Assembly (NCBI RefSeq): GCF_024691275.1
Contig: NZ_JAILNU010000117.1
Location: 1 to 64,000, forward strand
Length of the DNA stretch: 64,000 bases
Direction: 5' to 3'
Source of the DNA: Ruminococcus sp.
GTDB lineage: Bacteria > Bacillota > Clostridia > Oscillospirales > Ruminococcaceae
Position 1 is the first letter of the stretch. Each line of letters begins with the position of its first letter. Below the pieces are notes generated by a model. The model was not told the origin of the DNA, made no database searches, and saw nothing but the letters and a program-made list of their open reading frames with translations. Shown one piece after another: positions 1 to 7,581 of this stretch. The translations under genes were made by a program, and so were the position numbers.

Positions 1-2
1 TA

Positions 3-107
3 GCTGTTCACAGCAGAAAATACAATAATTTCCCTATGCGTCCGCTTAACTGGAAATCTCCTTCTGATTACATCAAAGCTTTCCTCGAATACGGTCAAGT
101 TTTTTGA
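3..107 (+). CDS. C-terminal tail of an unidentified gene entering from the left edge
   Basis: An open frame enters from the left edge and ends at TGA 105-107, giving 34 residues with no start in the window. The tail is basic and aromatic (KYNNFPMRPLNWKSPSDY). That loosely resembles the end of a DDE or IS30-type transposase, where a motif like LNWKSP precedes the final helix. The resemblance is weak and no terminal inverted repeat was found after it, so the identity is a guess. It is listed because the frame stays open and reads as protein up to the edge. Confidence 0.25.
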   Translation, partial: AVHSRKYNNFPMRPLNWKSPSDYIKAFLEYGQVF

Positions 108-195
108 TTTAATTTGTCTCGCATCATTGACAAACCAACAACAAAAGAAAGAATTATCAATACCGCAAAAAATGACAGCTGTGCATAAAACAGAG

Positions 196-228
196 ATTCC
201 CGAAAGCAGGTTTGCTGCCTTCGGGAAT
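196..228 (-). terminator. Hairpin terminator of the frameshifted membrane gene
   Basis: A 14-bp stem (196-209 with 215-228, one mismatch) surrounds a 5-nt loop. On the minus strand it is followed by a short T-rich stretch (TCTCTGTTTT). It starts 9 bases after the TAA at 237-239 that ends the shifted reading frame of the upstream gene. This placement supports that TAA as the original gene end. Confidence 0.55.
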
Positions 229-236
229 GGTGTGAG

Positions 237-1114
237 TTATTTTCTTTTTCTGATGAGGTGCTCGGGAGATATAGTCTTCCAGCTGATACCTTCATCGTCA
301 AGCTTTGCGGTCAGGTCTTTTATGCTGCCATTGTATTTGGTTTGGTGTAGTATTTTTCGTCTTTCGAGTGTCCTGTGTAAGTGAACTCGATGTATTTTCC
401 TCTTATGATGACAACGTCGCTGATATTGCCGTTCCCGAGGCTCGATTCAAATGCCGCGGAGGCTGTATACGGGTATTTCAGCTCATAGGTGTTTTTGTTT
501 ATATTTATGAGTTCAAATAATCCTTTTGTCGAAAAAAGGGTCAGTAACAAAGAGACAGCAGCCAATCCGCCCATTATAAGCGATAGTTTACGGTTGTGTT
601 TTTTCTGCTTGTCGGCAGGGACGATATTTCTTATAAAGTTCAGCTGTTCATCGGTGCATTGACTTTTTTCAATGGTGAAATTCTTGTTGAAAAGGAAGAA
701 TACAGAGATGACCGGTGGGTTTTCGTGATAATAATTCGCAGTATTGTAGGCGAGTTCCCTTTCGGATGTGGGAGTTTTTAGTATGACACGATCGGGATAA
801 AAGGTGTAGGATAGTTGGTCTTCATTTGCAGCGTGTATTTTTTTGTAGTTCTTTTTATGTGTATAAGGTGTTAAAATAAGCTTGCCTATGATCGATATTA
901 CAAAATATGCTGCAAGGAGAGCATAAAGTGATTTGAATGAAGAACGGCTTATGAATGTCAGTATGATCAACTCTATGGCGATTATAGCTTGAGCTGCCTC
1001 GGTGATAATAAAGAACTTTTTCAGAGGTTTGCCCAATTGCTGCTTTGTGTAAATGTATTCGGGCAGCTGAAGGTCGAAGTAGTAGATCGGTTCTTGTTCT
1101 TGAATGTTAGTCAT
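237..1114 (-). pseudogene. YcxB-like membrane protein with a frameshift near its C terminus
   Basis: The protein starts at ATG 1114, with GAGGG eight bases upstream. It has two membrane segments near residues 35-85, a soluble domain, and a third membrane segment. The pattern resembles YcxB-family membrane proteins; this is by eye and not firm. The frame stops at 320-322 just after KYYTKPNT. The neighbouring frame continues without a break as NGSIKDLTAKLDDEG and ends with IRKRK and TAA at 237-239, right before a terminator hairpin. A 1-2 base indel near 340-350 therefore breaks the gene, or is a sequencing error. If the indel is real, the product lacks about 30 C-terminal residues. Function unknown; the gene is monocistronic with its own promoter. 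Confidence 0.6.
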
Positions 1115-1148
1115 ATTGGTATCCCTCACAGTAATATTATTACTTTTA

Positions 1149-1177
1149 ATTATACATCAGAATAAATGCGGAGTCAA
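1149..1177 (-). promoter_or_regulatory. Sigma-A type promoter of the YcxB-like gene
   Basis: Minus-strand TTGACT (1172-1177) and TATAAT (1149-1154) are separated by 17 bases and lie about 35 bases before the start at 1114. Confidence 0.65.
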
Positions 1178-1223
1178 CAGGAGAAAATGACTTTTGTTAT
1201 ATGTGGGCAGCACGGCGAACAGA

Positions 1224-2078
1224 TCACAGAGCTCCGCCTGTTTCAGTGGTGAAGGAGATCGAGCCGCCGTTGCTGACAGCTGTTATATCGCCGTTGAAGC
1301 AGGTAGCGTATGTGGTTATCTTCTTATTTTTAAGGAGATCCTGCACCTTGCCCGAAAATTCCGACGATGAGGTGCACACTACAGCACATTTTGGCTTGAC
1401 TTTGTTCAGGAAATCGCTGAGATTATCAAGTTTTCTGCCGTGATAGGGGACTTTCAGGAGAGTACATCTGCCGATATCCATTATTTCGTCGAGCCTCTGC
1501 TCCATTGCATCGCCTGTAAACAGCATGGTGTTGTTGTGATGGACGACCTTCGTCACAAGGGAGAAGTCGTTTTCGTCGTCATCGCCGTAGAAGGTCTTCT
1601 TTGGTGCGTATACAGTTAATTCAACGTCATCGAGGGTGAATTTTACGTCCTCGGTAAGCCTTGTGGGCTGGATATTCTTTTCTGCCGCCGCTTTGCAGTA
1701 CTTGTCATACTCGTCGACTGTTCCCTCGTAATCGGGAGTAAGTATATTCTTTACATCAAAGTTGTTTATGAGTTTTGCTGCACCGCCCACATGATCCTTG
1801 TCGAAATGAGTGATTATGAGGTAATCAATAACAGTAGTGTCGCTTTCTTTGAGAAGGTTCGATATCTTCTTGCCATCGCCCTTTTCGCCTGTATCTATAA
1901 CAACGGTAGCGGTCTCGGACTGAAGCACTATCGCATCGGCTTTTCCGACATCGAAGAAAGTAACTGTCAGGTCTTTTGCGTCCTTGGGAATGCTTTCTTT
2001 GGAGCTGCATGAAGACACTGAGAGAACGGCTATAACAGATGAAAGCAGCAGAGCTGCGATGTTTCGGATCCTTTTCAT
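1224..2078 (-). CDS. Metallo-beta-lactamase-fold lipoprotein (ComEC/Rec2 C-domain type)
   Basis: This 284-residue protein starts at ATG 2078 behind AAAGGAG. It has a lipoprotein signal with the lipid cysteine at about residue 24 (SVSSC), so it should be anchored on the outer face of the membrane. The mature part begins with the strand pattern VTFFDVGKADAIVL and carries the metal-binding motif THFDKDHVGG. Both are typical of MBL-fold domains related to the C-terminal domain of ComEC. Stand-alone ComEC-like MBL proteins are common in Clostridia and are thought to act as nucleases or phosphodiesterases; the substrate here is unknown. A minus-strand TATAAT sits at 2127-2132. The gene has no operon partner. 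Confidence 0.8.
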   Translation of the reverse strand: MKRIRNIAALLLSSVIAVLSVSSCSSKESIPKDAKDLTVTFFDVGKADAIVLQSETATVVIDTGEKGDGKKISNLLKESDTTVIDYLIITHFDKDHVGGAAKLINNFDVKNILTPDYEGTVDEYDKYCKAAAEKNIQPTRLTEDVKFTLDDVELTVYAPKKTFYGDDDENDFSLVTKVVHHNNTMLFTGDAMEQRLDEIMDIGRCTLLKVPYHGRKLDNLSDFLNKVKPKCAVVCTSSSEFSGKVQDLLKNKKITTYATCFNGDITAVSNGGSISFTTETGGAL

Positions 2079-2096
2079 GTTTAGTACTCCTTTCTT

Positions 2097-2116
2097 GAAG
2101 TGTTTGTATACACTTC
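2097..2116 (-). promoter_or_regulatory. Inverted repeat in the leader of the MBL lipoprotein gene
   Basis: Perfect 7-bp arms GAAGTGT and ACACTTC flank 6 bases, between the -10 hexamer at 2127-2132 and the ribosome site. This could be an operator or a leader hairpin. The rest of 2133-2307 is A/T rich and holds no gene that I can see; a tandem ATGCATGATGCATGAT occurs at 2273-2288. Confidence 0.35.
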
Positions 2117-2307
2117 CACATTTTATATTATAGCACAAAAGCTTAAAAAAGTATTGAAAAAGGCAAAAAAATATTGTGGATCTGGTTGAGCCAATGTAAA
2201 GATAACTGCTCGTTATTATAAACAAAAAAAAGTTCTATGTTGAAAATGTTTAATTGATTGTTTAAAAATGCAATGCATGATGCATGATTTGTTGTGTATG
2301 TTACATA

Positions 2308-2336
2308 TTGACAATGACTGTAAAATATTCTATGAT
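2308..2336 (+). promoter_or_regulatory. Promoter of the first double-dockerin gene
   Basis: TTGACA at 2308-2313 and TATGAT at 2331-2336 have a 17-base spacer. Transcription would start about 60 bases before the ATG at 2403. Confidence 0.75.
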
Positions 2337-2402
2337 AATTACAGCCGGTAAAAATGATCGATCAAAAAATATGTTACAGTTCACAAAAGGAGAATTATTA
2401 TT

Positions 2403-2867
2403 ATGAAAATCACAAAAATGGTAGCAGGATTATTTGCTTCAGCAGTTATGGCTTGCAGTCTTACAGCATTTACTGCATCAGCAGATTCATATTCAATAAA
2501 GTTCATGAAGGGCGATCTCAATGGTGATGAAGTTATCAATGTTACAGATATGACTATTATGAATGCACATTTCAAACTTATTAAGCCTATTGACGATTTA
2601 ACAGTTGCAGATCTTAACTGGGACGGTAAAGTAAATGTTACTGACCGTGTTCTCATGTCTCAGCATATTAAGTGCCAGAAGGCTATCCATACAGGTGACG
2701 CTGACGGTGACAAGGCAGTTACAACAGACGATGTTCGTGCTATAAGTAATCACATTATGGGCAGAAAGGCTCTCTCAAAGAGCGGTCAGTATGCTGCGGA
2801 CGTTAACGGTGACGGAAAAATCAATGTAACTGATATCGCTAAGATAAGCAATTATCTTAACAACTAA
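2403..2867 (+). CDS. Secreted protein consisting of two dockerin modules
   Basis: This 154-residue protein has a Sec signal peptide (about residues 1-27, ending TAFTASA). The rest is four calcium-loop segments in two pairs: GDLNGDEVINVTD and ADLNWDGKVNVTD, then GDADGDKAVTTDD and ADVNGDGKINVTD. These are F-hand repeats of type I dockerins, which bind cohesins on cellulosome scaffoldins. No catalytic or carbohydrate-binding domain is present, so the product may bridge or cap scaffoldin sites rather than carry an enzyme; that role is inference. The ribosome site is AAAGGAG. A paralogue of similar size lies at 3068, each gene with its own promoter. Confidence 0.85.
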   Translation: MKITKMVAGLFASAVMACSLTAFTASADSYSIKFMKGDLNGDEVINVTDMTIMNAHFKLIKPIDDLTVADLNWDGKVNVTDRVLMSQHIKCQKAIHTGDADGDKAVTTDDVRAISNHIMGRKALSKSGQYAADVNGDGKINVTDIAKISNYLNN

Positions 2868-2965
2868 AAATCATTTATAAAGTCCTGAATTTGGCTGATA
2901 CCGAAATATAGTTTTTTGATATAGCTGCAATTATGTAATTTTTTTGCTGTTTTTTGGAATGTGTA

Positions 2966-2994
2966 TTGACTTTCAAAGTAAAAAGTATTATAAT
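2966..2994 (+). promoter_or_regulatory. Promoter of the second double-dockerin gene
   Basis: TTGACT at 2966-2971 and TATAAT at 2989-2994 have a 17-base spacer, followed by a leader of about 70 bases to ATG 3068. Confidence 0.75.
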
Positions 2995-3067
2995 ATAAAG
3001 CTGAAGTTTAAACGTATCGATACTAAAATTTTAGCATAAAATTGGTTTTTTAGAGGAGGATTCTACT

Positions 3068-3538
3068 ATGAATTTCAGAAAGATCACAGCAGCAGTTATG
3101 GCATCTGCACTTATGGCTTGTGCAACATCTGCACTTACATCGTCAGCAGACTACTATTACTTCAAGGTGCTCAAGGGCGATATCAACGGAGATACAGAAG
3201 TAGATATCGAGGATTATATTTTAGTTAACAATCACGTTAAGGGCATCAAGGCTATCCCAAGCAGCCGTCTTGCAGCAGCAGACGTTAACTGGGACGGCAA
3301 AGTTGATGTTACTGACGTAATGCTCATTTCTTACGATATCAACGGCGTTAGACCTATCAGATCAGGCGATGTATTAGATAACGGATATGTTTCAAGCAAG
3401 GACGTTAAAGCTATCGTTAATCACATCAACGGTGTGAAGGCTCTCAGCAGCAGCCGTTTAAAGCGCGCTGATGTTAACAGAGATAACGTTGTTAACGTTG
3501 TTGACGTTGCTCTTATCCAGAATTACCTCACAAAGTAA
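3068..3538 (+). CDS. Secreted protein consisting of two dockerin modules (paralogue)
   Basis: This 156-residue paralogue of the 2403 gene has the same layout. A signal peptide of about 27 residues (ending LTSSA) is followed by four calcium-loop segments: GDINGDTEVDIED, ADVNWDGKVDVTD, GDVLDNGYVSSKD and ADVNRDNVVNVVD. The third loop is degenerate (LDNGYV), so that half-module may bind calcium poorly. A strong GAGGAGG ribosome site precedes the ATG. A terminator follows 23 bases after the stop, making this a monocistronic unit. Tandem secreted dockerin-only proteins suggest duplication; their partner cohesin is not in the window. Confidence 0.85.
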   Translation: MNFRKITAAVMASALMACATSALTSSADYYYFKVLKGDINGDTEVDIEDYILVNNHVKGIKAIPSSRLAAADVNWDGKVDVTDVMLISYDINGVRPIRSGDVLDNGYVSSKDVKAIVNHINGVKALSSSRLKRADVNRDNVVNVVDVALIQNYLTK

Positions 3539-3560
3539 TTGCTGTAAACCGTACATTCAA

Positions 3561-3591
3561 GGGCCTTTCCATTGCGGAAAGGTCCTTTTTT
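3561..3591 (+). terminator. Rho-independent terminator
   Basis: The stem GGGCCTTTCC / GGAAAGGTCC with a 5-base loop is followed by six T. It ends the second dockerin gene. Confidence 0.85.
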
Positions 3592-3626
3592 GTTGCCAGT
3601 TAAAAATATTATTTTTTGAAACGTTA

Positions 3627-3656
3627 TTGACAAAAAGGGGAGCAAGGTGATATAAT
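3627..3656 (+). promoter_or_regulatory. Promoter of the solute-binding lipoprotein gene
   Basis: TTGACA at 3627-3632 and TATAAT at 3651-3656 have an 18-base spacer. A 16-base A/T direct repeat (TTAAAAATATTATTTT) lies on both sides, near 3600 and 3680; its meaning is unclear. Confidence 0.7.
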
Positions 3657-3758
3657 TAGAATGTTGTGTTCCTGCTGATTAAAAATATTATTTTATGATG
3701 CGGCGGAAATTTGATACTATATAGTAACACTTCAATACATTACGAAATAAGGTAAAAT

Positions 3759-5180
3759 ATGAAAAAAGTATTATTGATTCTTTCAGTCATTGCACTAACA
3801 TCTTGCAGTTCAACAGGTCAGGCAGCTGATAATAAAGGTAAGACAGCTGCGGAAAAAATTCCCGATAATGGCAGCGTTGTTATTAATCTGGCAGTTTGCA
3901 ATTATAACAATTTATTTATCGGTTCTGACCCTGTAAAGGAGTTTAACGCTCTCGATAACGGCTACTACATTAATATTGTCGATTACAGTTCAAACTATGA
4001 TATTGATCTGGATACCGAATCGGCAGATTCATCAGATAAGATATCAGAAGCCTATGCCAATGCGGACAATGATTTCATTCTTGATGTGCTCTATGGCGAT
4101 AAAGTCGATATGACTATGAAGTTCATTGATGAAGGAAGATTTGATTCACTGGCTGAAAAAGGCGCGTTCGTTGATCTTTACACCTTTATGGAAAATGATG
4201 ATACGATAAATAAGGATACGCTGAACAGCCATGTGCTCGAACTTTGTGAAAAGAGCGGAAAACTGTACTATATGCCGTTAGCGTTTTCAGTAGGAACAAT
4301 GTGCGGATATGAAACAAATGTGGGTACTGATGAAAACTGGACGATAGATGAAATGAAAGAGCGTTGGGGAAAAATGCCGAAGGGCGCTTCATTTACAAAA
4401 GCCTCCAGCACGAATACTGCGTATTCGGTATTCTTTGATTTCTGCATGAATTGTACCCCTTCATTCATTGATTATGATAATCATAAATGTAATTTCAATT
4501 CTGATGAATATATCGAATTGCTGAAATTTGCCAACAGCTTTGACACTGAGTCTCTTGTGGAAAAGGAAGATGTTCAGTATGTTGACTTTTTTGTATATCC
4601 TGTAACGATATGCGGTTTTCAGCAGTTCCATGAACTTGTGAACGACGATACCTTCAATAAGCCTGTTACTTTTGTGGGATATCCGTCGGTGGAAAAAAGC
4701 CATTCATATATTGACATAGACAATACTTTCGCTATCTGTGCTTCCGCTTCGCCCGAGGTGCAGAAGGGCGCATGGGAGTTCATGCGCTACATGGAAGGAT
4801 ATGATTATCAGTCTTCTATCATGAAGCCGACTGTCAATGATTCTTCCGAAGAGGCTGCGTTTTACGAACCTAACTCAGAGCTTTTCTTCCCTATGAACAA
4901 CGAGGCATTCAATAAAAATGCTGATGAACTCATTTCAAAGCAGGGCGAAAAGAATATCGTGACCAAGCAGGGGGCTGAATATGATATCGGTTATCTTTCG
5001 AGCAGTGAATTTGAAAGACTTAACCATATTATTGATATGACCAACCAACTGAATTTCGGTGACAGAACTATCTCAAGAATTATCTATAACGAAGTTTTTG
5101 CGATGCTGAACGGTGAGATTTCTCCTGAACAGGCTGCCGAAAATATACAGCAGACAGTTACATTAAAAATAAACGAGTAA
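3759..5180 (+). CDS. Extracellular solute-binding lipoprotein (ABC sugar-type, family 1 like)
   Basis: This 473-residue protein has a short lipoprotein signal with the lipid cysteine at residue 16 (LTSC). The mature part has the length and character of family 1 solute-binding proteins: an N-terminal beta strand (VVINLAVCNY), an aromatic-rich body and a late WEFMRYM motif. These proteins feed sugars to ABC permeases, but no permease or ATPase gene is adjacent, so it may serve a distant transporter or act as a sensor. The ribosome site (TAAGG) is weak. The stop codon lies inside the hairpin at 5175-5205. Assignment to the superfamily is moderately secure; the ligand is unknown. Confidence 0.65.
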   Translation: MKKVLLILSVIALTSCSSTGQAADNKGKTAAEKIPDNGSVVINLAVCNYNNLFIGSDPVKEFNALDNGYYINIVDYSSNYDIDLDTESADSSDKISEAYANADNDFILDVLYGDKVDMTMKFIDEGRFDSLAEKGAFVDLYTFMENDDTINKDTLNSHVLELCEKSGKLYYMPLAFSVGTMCGYETNVGTDENWTIDEMKERWGKMPKGASFTKASSTNTAYSVFFDFCMNCTPSFIDYDNHKCNFNSDEYIELLKFANSFDTESLVEKEDVQYVDFFVYPVTICGFQQFHELVNDDTFNKPVTFVGYPSVEKSHSYIDIDNTFAICASASPEVQKGAWEFMRYMEGYDYQSSIMKPTVNDSSEEAAFYEPNSELFFPMNNEAFNKNADELISKQGEKNIVTKQGAEYDIGYLSSSEFERLNHIIDMTNQLNFGDRTISRIIYNEVFAMLNGEISPEQAAENIQQTVTLKINE

Positions 5181-5205
5181 CACATATTTCATGTGATGCT
5201 CTTTT
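5175..5205 (+). terminator. Hairpin with T-run before the first secreted paralogue (copy 1)
   Basis: An 11-bp imperfect stem (5175-5185 with 5191-5201) has loop ATTTC and is followed by TTTT. It overlaps the stop codon of the preceding gene. The same hairpin recurs at 6047-6077 at the same distance from the second paralogue. It may be a terminator, or an attenuator in the leader of the secreted gene. Confidence 0.5.
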
Positions 5206-5236
5206 AGCTGTTGATGTATATTATTGGAGGAGAAAA

Positions 5237-5803
5237 ATGAAATTAACAAAGATCATAGCATCTGCACTTTCAGCAGCAGTACTCGCTTCAGCAGGCGTTG
5301 CAACTTGCTTTAATTCATTAGCAGCAAATACTTCAGATACAGACTGGTATGTAGAGAATTCACGGGAAGGTGCTAATTACAGAATAAAGATGGATGATTC
5401 CTGTGTTTACCTTTCAAACAGCGGATTAAAGTGGAATAGTTCACAGCGCAGATATGTAAGTGCTGAAACAAATGATGCATATATCTGGATCAACGGTTCC
5501 GTAAAGTACAATAATGTTTGCTATTTATACGATATCGAGAATAACAAGCTTAACTCAAACAGCAGAATGTACAAGTGTAAGTATTCAAGAAATCTTCGTT
5601 TAAAGAAGGGCGCTGTAAGAGTTGCTTACCAGTATATTTATGAAAACTACAAATCAGGTTGTGCTCAGTATGGCATCCCTACAAACAAGGGCGTATGCAC
5701 AGCTGAGTTCCACTATAAGACATTAAGTTCAGGTCAAAAACTTCACGGTCAGTGGAGCCCTGACACATACGGCACAGGATATGCTCGTCTCGAAAATCAG
5801 TAA
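5237..5803 (+). CDS. Small secreted protein, DUF2712-like (paralogue 1)
   Basis: This 188-residue protein has a signal peptide of about 30 residues (cleavage near SLAA). The mature part starts NTSDTDW and ends with HGQWSPDTYGTGY. The start pattern and the terminal WSPD motif recall DUF2712 and related small secreted proteins of Firmicutes, which are often found next to ABC-2 type membrane proteins. This is recognition by eye, not a domain match. Two or three cysteines in the mature part could form disulphides. It is close to identical in signal peptide and C terminus to the 6110 gene. The strong site TTGGAGGAG lies just before the start. Function unknown; a secreted peptide toxin or signal is one possibility. 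Confidence 0.7.
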   Translation: MKLTKIIASALSAAVLASAGVATCFNSLAANTSDTDWYVENSREGANYRIKMDDSCVYLSNSGLKWNSSQRRYVSAETNDAYIWINGSVKYNNVCYLYDIENNKLNSNSRMYKCKYSRNLRLKKGAVRVAYQYIYENYKSGCAQYGIPTNKGVCTAEFHYKTLSSGQKLHGQWSPDTYGTGYARLENQ

Positions 5804-5887
5804 TCGACGTATTTAATATTTAAAATAAATTATCATAAAATTAAAATAATTTGACACTAAATACATCAACAGTTAAAAGAGGATCAC

Positions 5888-6028
5888 ATGAACATTACAA
5901 TATATAAACATAAATTGCTATATCTGTTATTACACAGAATTATAAATACGATTCCGAACAGTCAGAAAAATCAAAGGTCATATGCTCCTTTCAGTAATAT
6001 GGCAGGAAAATCCCGCTTCCTGCTGTAA
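5888..6028 (+). pseudogene. Truncated remnant of a duplicated membrane-protein gene
   Basis: After paralogue 1, the sequence CATCAACAGTTAAAAGAGGATCA and the following ATG match the bases just before the membrane gene at 6754. The reading frame starts MNITIYKHKLLYLLL, aligning with MKINIKKRKYLFFII of the 6754 protein, but stops after 46 residues at 6026-6028. The unit of secreted gene plus start of membrane gene was therefore duplicated in tandem, and the first membrane copy was lost. It is probably not functional, although its AGAGGATC ribosome site is intact. Confidence 0.6.
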
Positions 6029-6046
6029 AGTACATCAGGATAGAAT

Positions 6047-6077
6047 GAGCATCACATTTATTATGTGATACTCTTTT
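6047..6077 (+). terminator. Hairpin with T-run before the second secreted paralogue (copy 2)
   Basis: An 11-bp stem (6047-6057 with 6063-6073, one mismatch) is followed by TTTT. It is the counterpart of 5175-5205. The following 30 bases up to the ribosome site are nearly the same in both copies. Confidence 0.5.
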
Positions 6078-6109
6078 AGCTGTTGGTGTATATTATTGGA
6101 GGAAAAGAA

Positions 6110-6682
6110 ATGAAAATATCAAAAATCATAGCATCTGTACTTTCAGCAGCAGTACTCGCTTCAGCAGGCGTTGCATCTTGCTTTAACTCATTAGCAGCAA
6201 ATACTTCAGATACAGACTGGGGTACAGAAAGTTATAACGCATATGTAGCTCAGAGAGAGAAGCAGGACGATTCCTGTGTTTATGTTTATAACAGCGGATT
6301 ACAGTGGAATAGTTCACAGCGCAGATATGTAAGTGTTGGAACAAATACTGTAATAGTTGGTTTTATTGGAGATGCTCTGTATAATGGCAGATATTATTTC
6401 TATAACTGTGAAACGAACAGACAGAATTCATGGAGCAGAAAGTTCAACTGCGATTTTAATAAGAAAAACCTTCGCATTAATAAAGGTAATGTCAGAGTAG
6501 TATACCAGTATATATACGAAAACTACAGAGCTGCCTGCAGTGATTGGGGTATCCCATATAACAAGGCTAAGTGCATTGCAGAGTTCCATTTCGGATCAGC
6601 TGACTATAAAAACATTAAAGTTCACGGTCAGTGGAGCCCTGACACATACGGCACAGGATATACTGCACTCGAAAATCAGTAA
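6110..6682 (+). CDS. Small secreted protein, DUF2712-like (paralogue 2)
   Basis: This 190-residue protein starts at ATG 6110 with TTGGAGGAAAAG directly upstream; an in-frame start at 6083 is less likely because it lies before this site. The signal peptide is nearly identical to that of the 5237 protein, the mature centre has diverged, and the C-terminal HGQWSPDTYGTGY is conserved. A diverged centre between conserved ends is what one expects of a secreted peptide whose target or immunity varies. It is followed after 71 bases by the membrane protein gene at 6754, probably in the same transcript. Molecular function unknown. Confidence 0.7.
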   Translation: MKISKIIASVLSAAVLASAGVASCFNSLAANTSDTDWGTESYNAYVAQREKQDDSCVYVYNSGLQWNSSQRRYVSVGTNTVIVGFIGDALYNGRYYFYNCETNRQNSWSRKFNCDFNKKNLRINKGNVRVVYQYIYENYRAACSDWGIPYNKAKCIAEFHFGSADYKNIKVHGQWSPDTYGTGYTALENQ

Positions 6683-6753
6683 TCAAACAGTTTAACATCA
6701 ATATTAAAATAATCTAATTACAAATAATACATCAACAGTTAAAAGAGGATCAT

Positions 6754-7581
6754 ATGAAAATCAATATCAAAAAACGCAAATATTTATTTTTTATTATACC
6801 GTGTATCTTACAATTTGTTTTTTCATCATTATTTGTATACAATTCAGTATCAGTCTACAATGAATTCAAGGATTCATTCGTAAACGAAGAGGCAGTATCC
6901 AATCCGCTCCTTCCGCTGCAAAGTGCTTTTACTTACTGGATAGGTGCAAATGTTGTTGATTTTTTCGGCAATATATTCTTTTATATAGTATTCTTGGGAG
7001 CAATGCTGCCTTGTATGCCTGTTGTTTACAGGTGCTTCAAGGACAAAAAATATGCGCAGAATAATGCTTCCAATTACCTGAAGATATTCCTCGCTTCAGG
7101 ACTTCTGGCTTTTATACCGCTGCTTTTCAATTTTGTGAGCACGCTGATGTTTATTCCCGCTATGAAGCCTGATTCGGTCTATGATATATATTTTGATGTG
7201 CTTACGGGAGATGGTTTAAGCAACGTCTTTTATACCAATCCTGTTATATATGAGATCATCTATATGCTTATTATTTTTGCAATGTGCGGAGCTATAGGCT
7301 GTTTATGCTTTGCAACGGCTCAGCTCTGCAATTATAATGTTCTTGCAGTAATGATACCTGAAACACTGATCTATATCCTTCATCTGTTTAACAGAGGCTT
7401 TGGCATAGAGAAAGTAATTTCACCGATCATCTATTGCAGGTCGCTCTCGGGAATAATGCAGAACAAAAAGATCGCGTTAATTGAATTCGGAATAATCATT
7501 GCATTGCTGCTGATGTTTATACTTATTAATAGTATAAGGTCGCATATCACCAAAAATAAAGTCGTAGGAGAGAAAGCATGA
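6754..7581 (+). CDS. Polytopic membrane protein, ABC-2 permease-like
   Basis: This 275-residue integral membrane protein has about six hydrophobic segments: one at residues 8-30, one near 72-92, a pair around 115-140, one around 170-195 and one at 243-262. A large loop follows the first segment, a topology seen in ABC-2 type permeases of peptide export or immunity systems. No ATPase gene lies nearby, so an ABC role needs a partner elsewhere. The start is preceded by AAGAGGATC. The last codons overlap the start of the next gene (GCATGA), so the two are translationally coupled. A truncated copy of its 5' end lies at 5888-6028. Confidence 0.6.
   Translation: MKINIKKRKYLFFIIPCILQFVFSSLFVYNSVSVYNEFKDSFVNEEAVSNPLLPLQSAFTYWIGANVVDFFGNIFFYIVFLGAMLPCMPVVYRCFKDKKYAQNNASNYLKIFLASGLLAFIPLLFNFVSTLMFIPAMKPDSVYDIYFDVLTGDGLSNVFYTNPVIYEIIYMLIIFAMCGAIGCLCFATAQLCNYNVLAVMIPETLIYILHLFNRGFGIEKVISPIIYCRSLSGIMQNKKIALIEFGIIIALLLMFILINSIRSHITKNKVVGEKA

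Noticed and set aside
2273-2288. ATGCATGATGCATGAT as a regulator box for the first dockerin gene
   Set aside because: It is short, A/T rich and not repeated before the second dockerin gene, so there is too little support.
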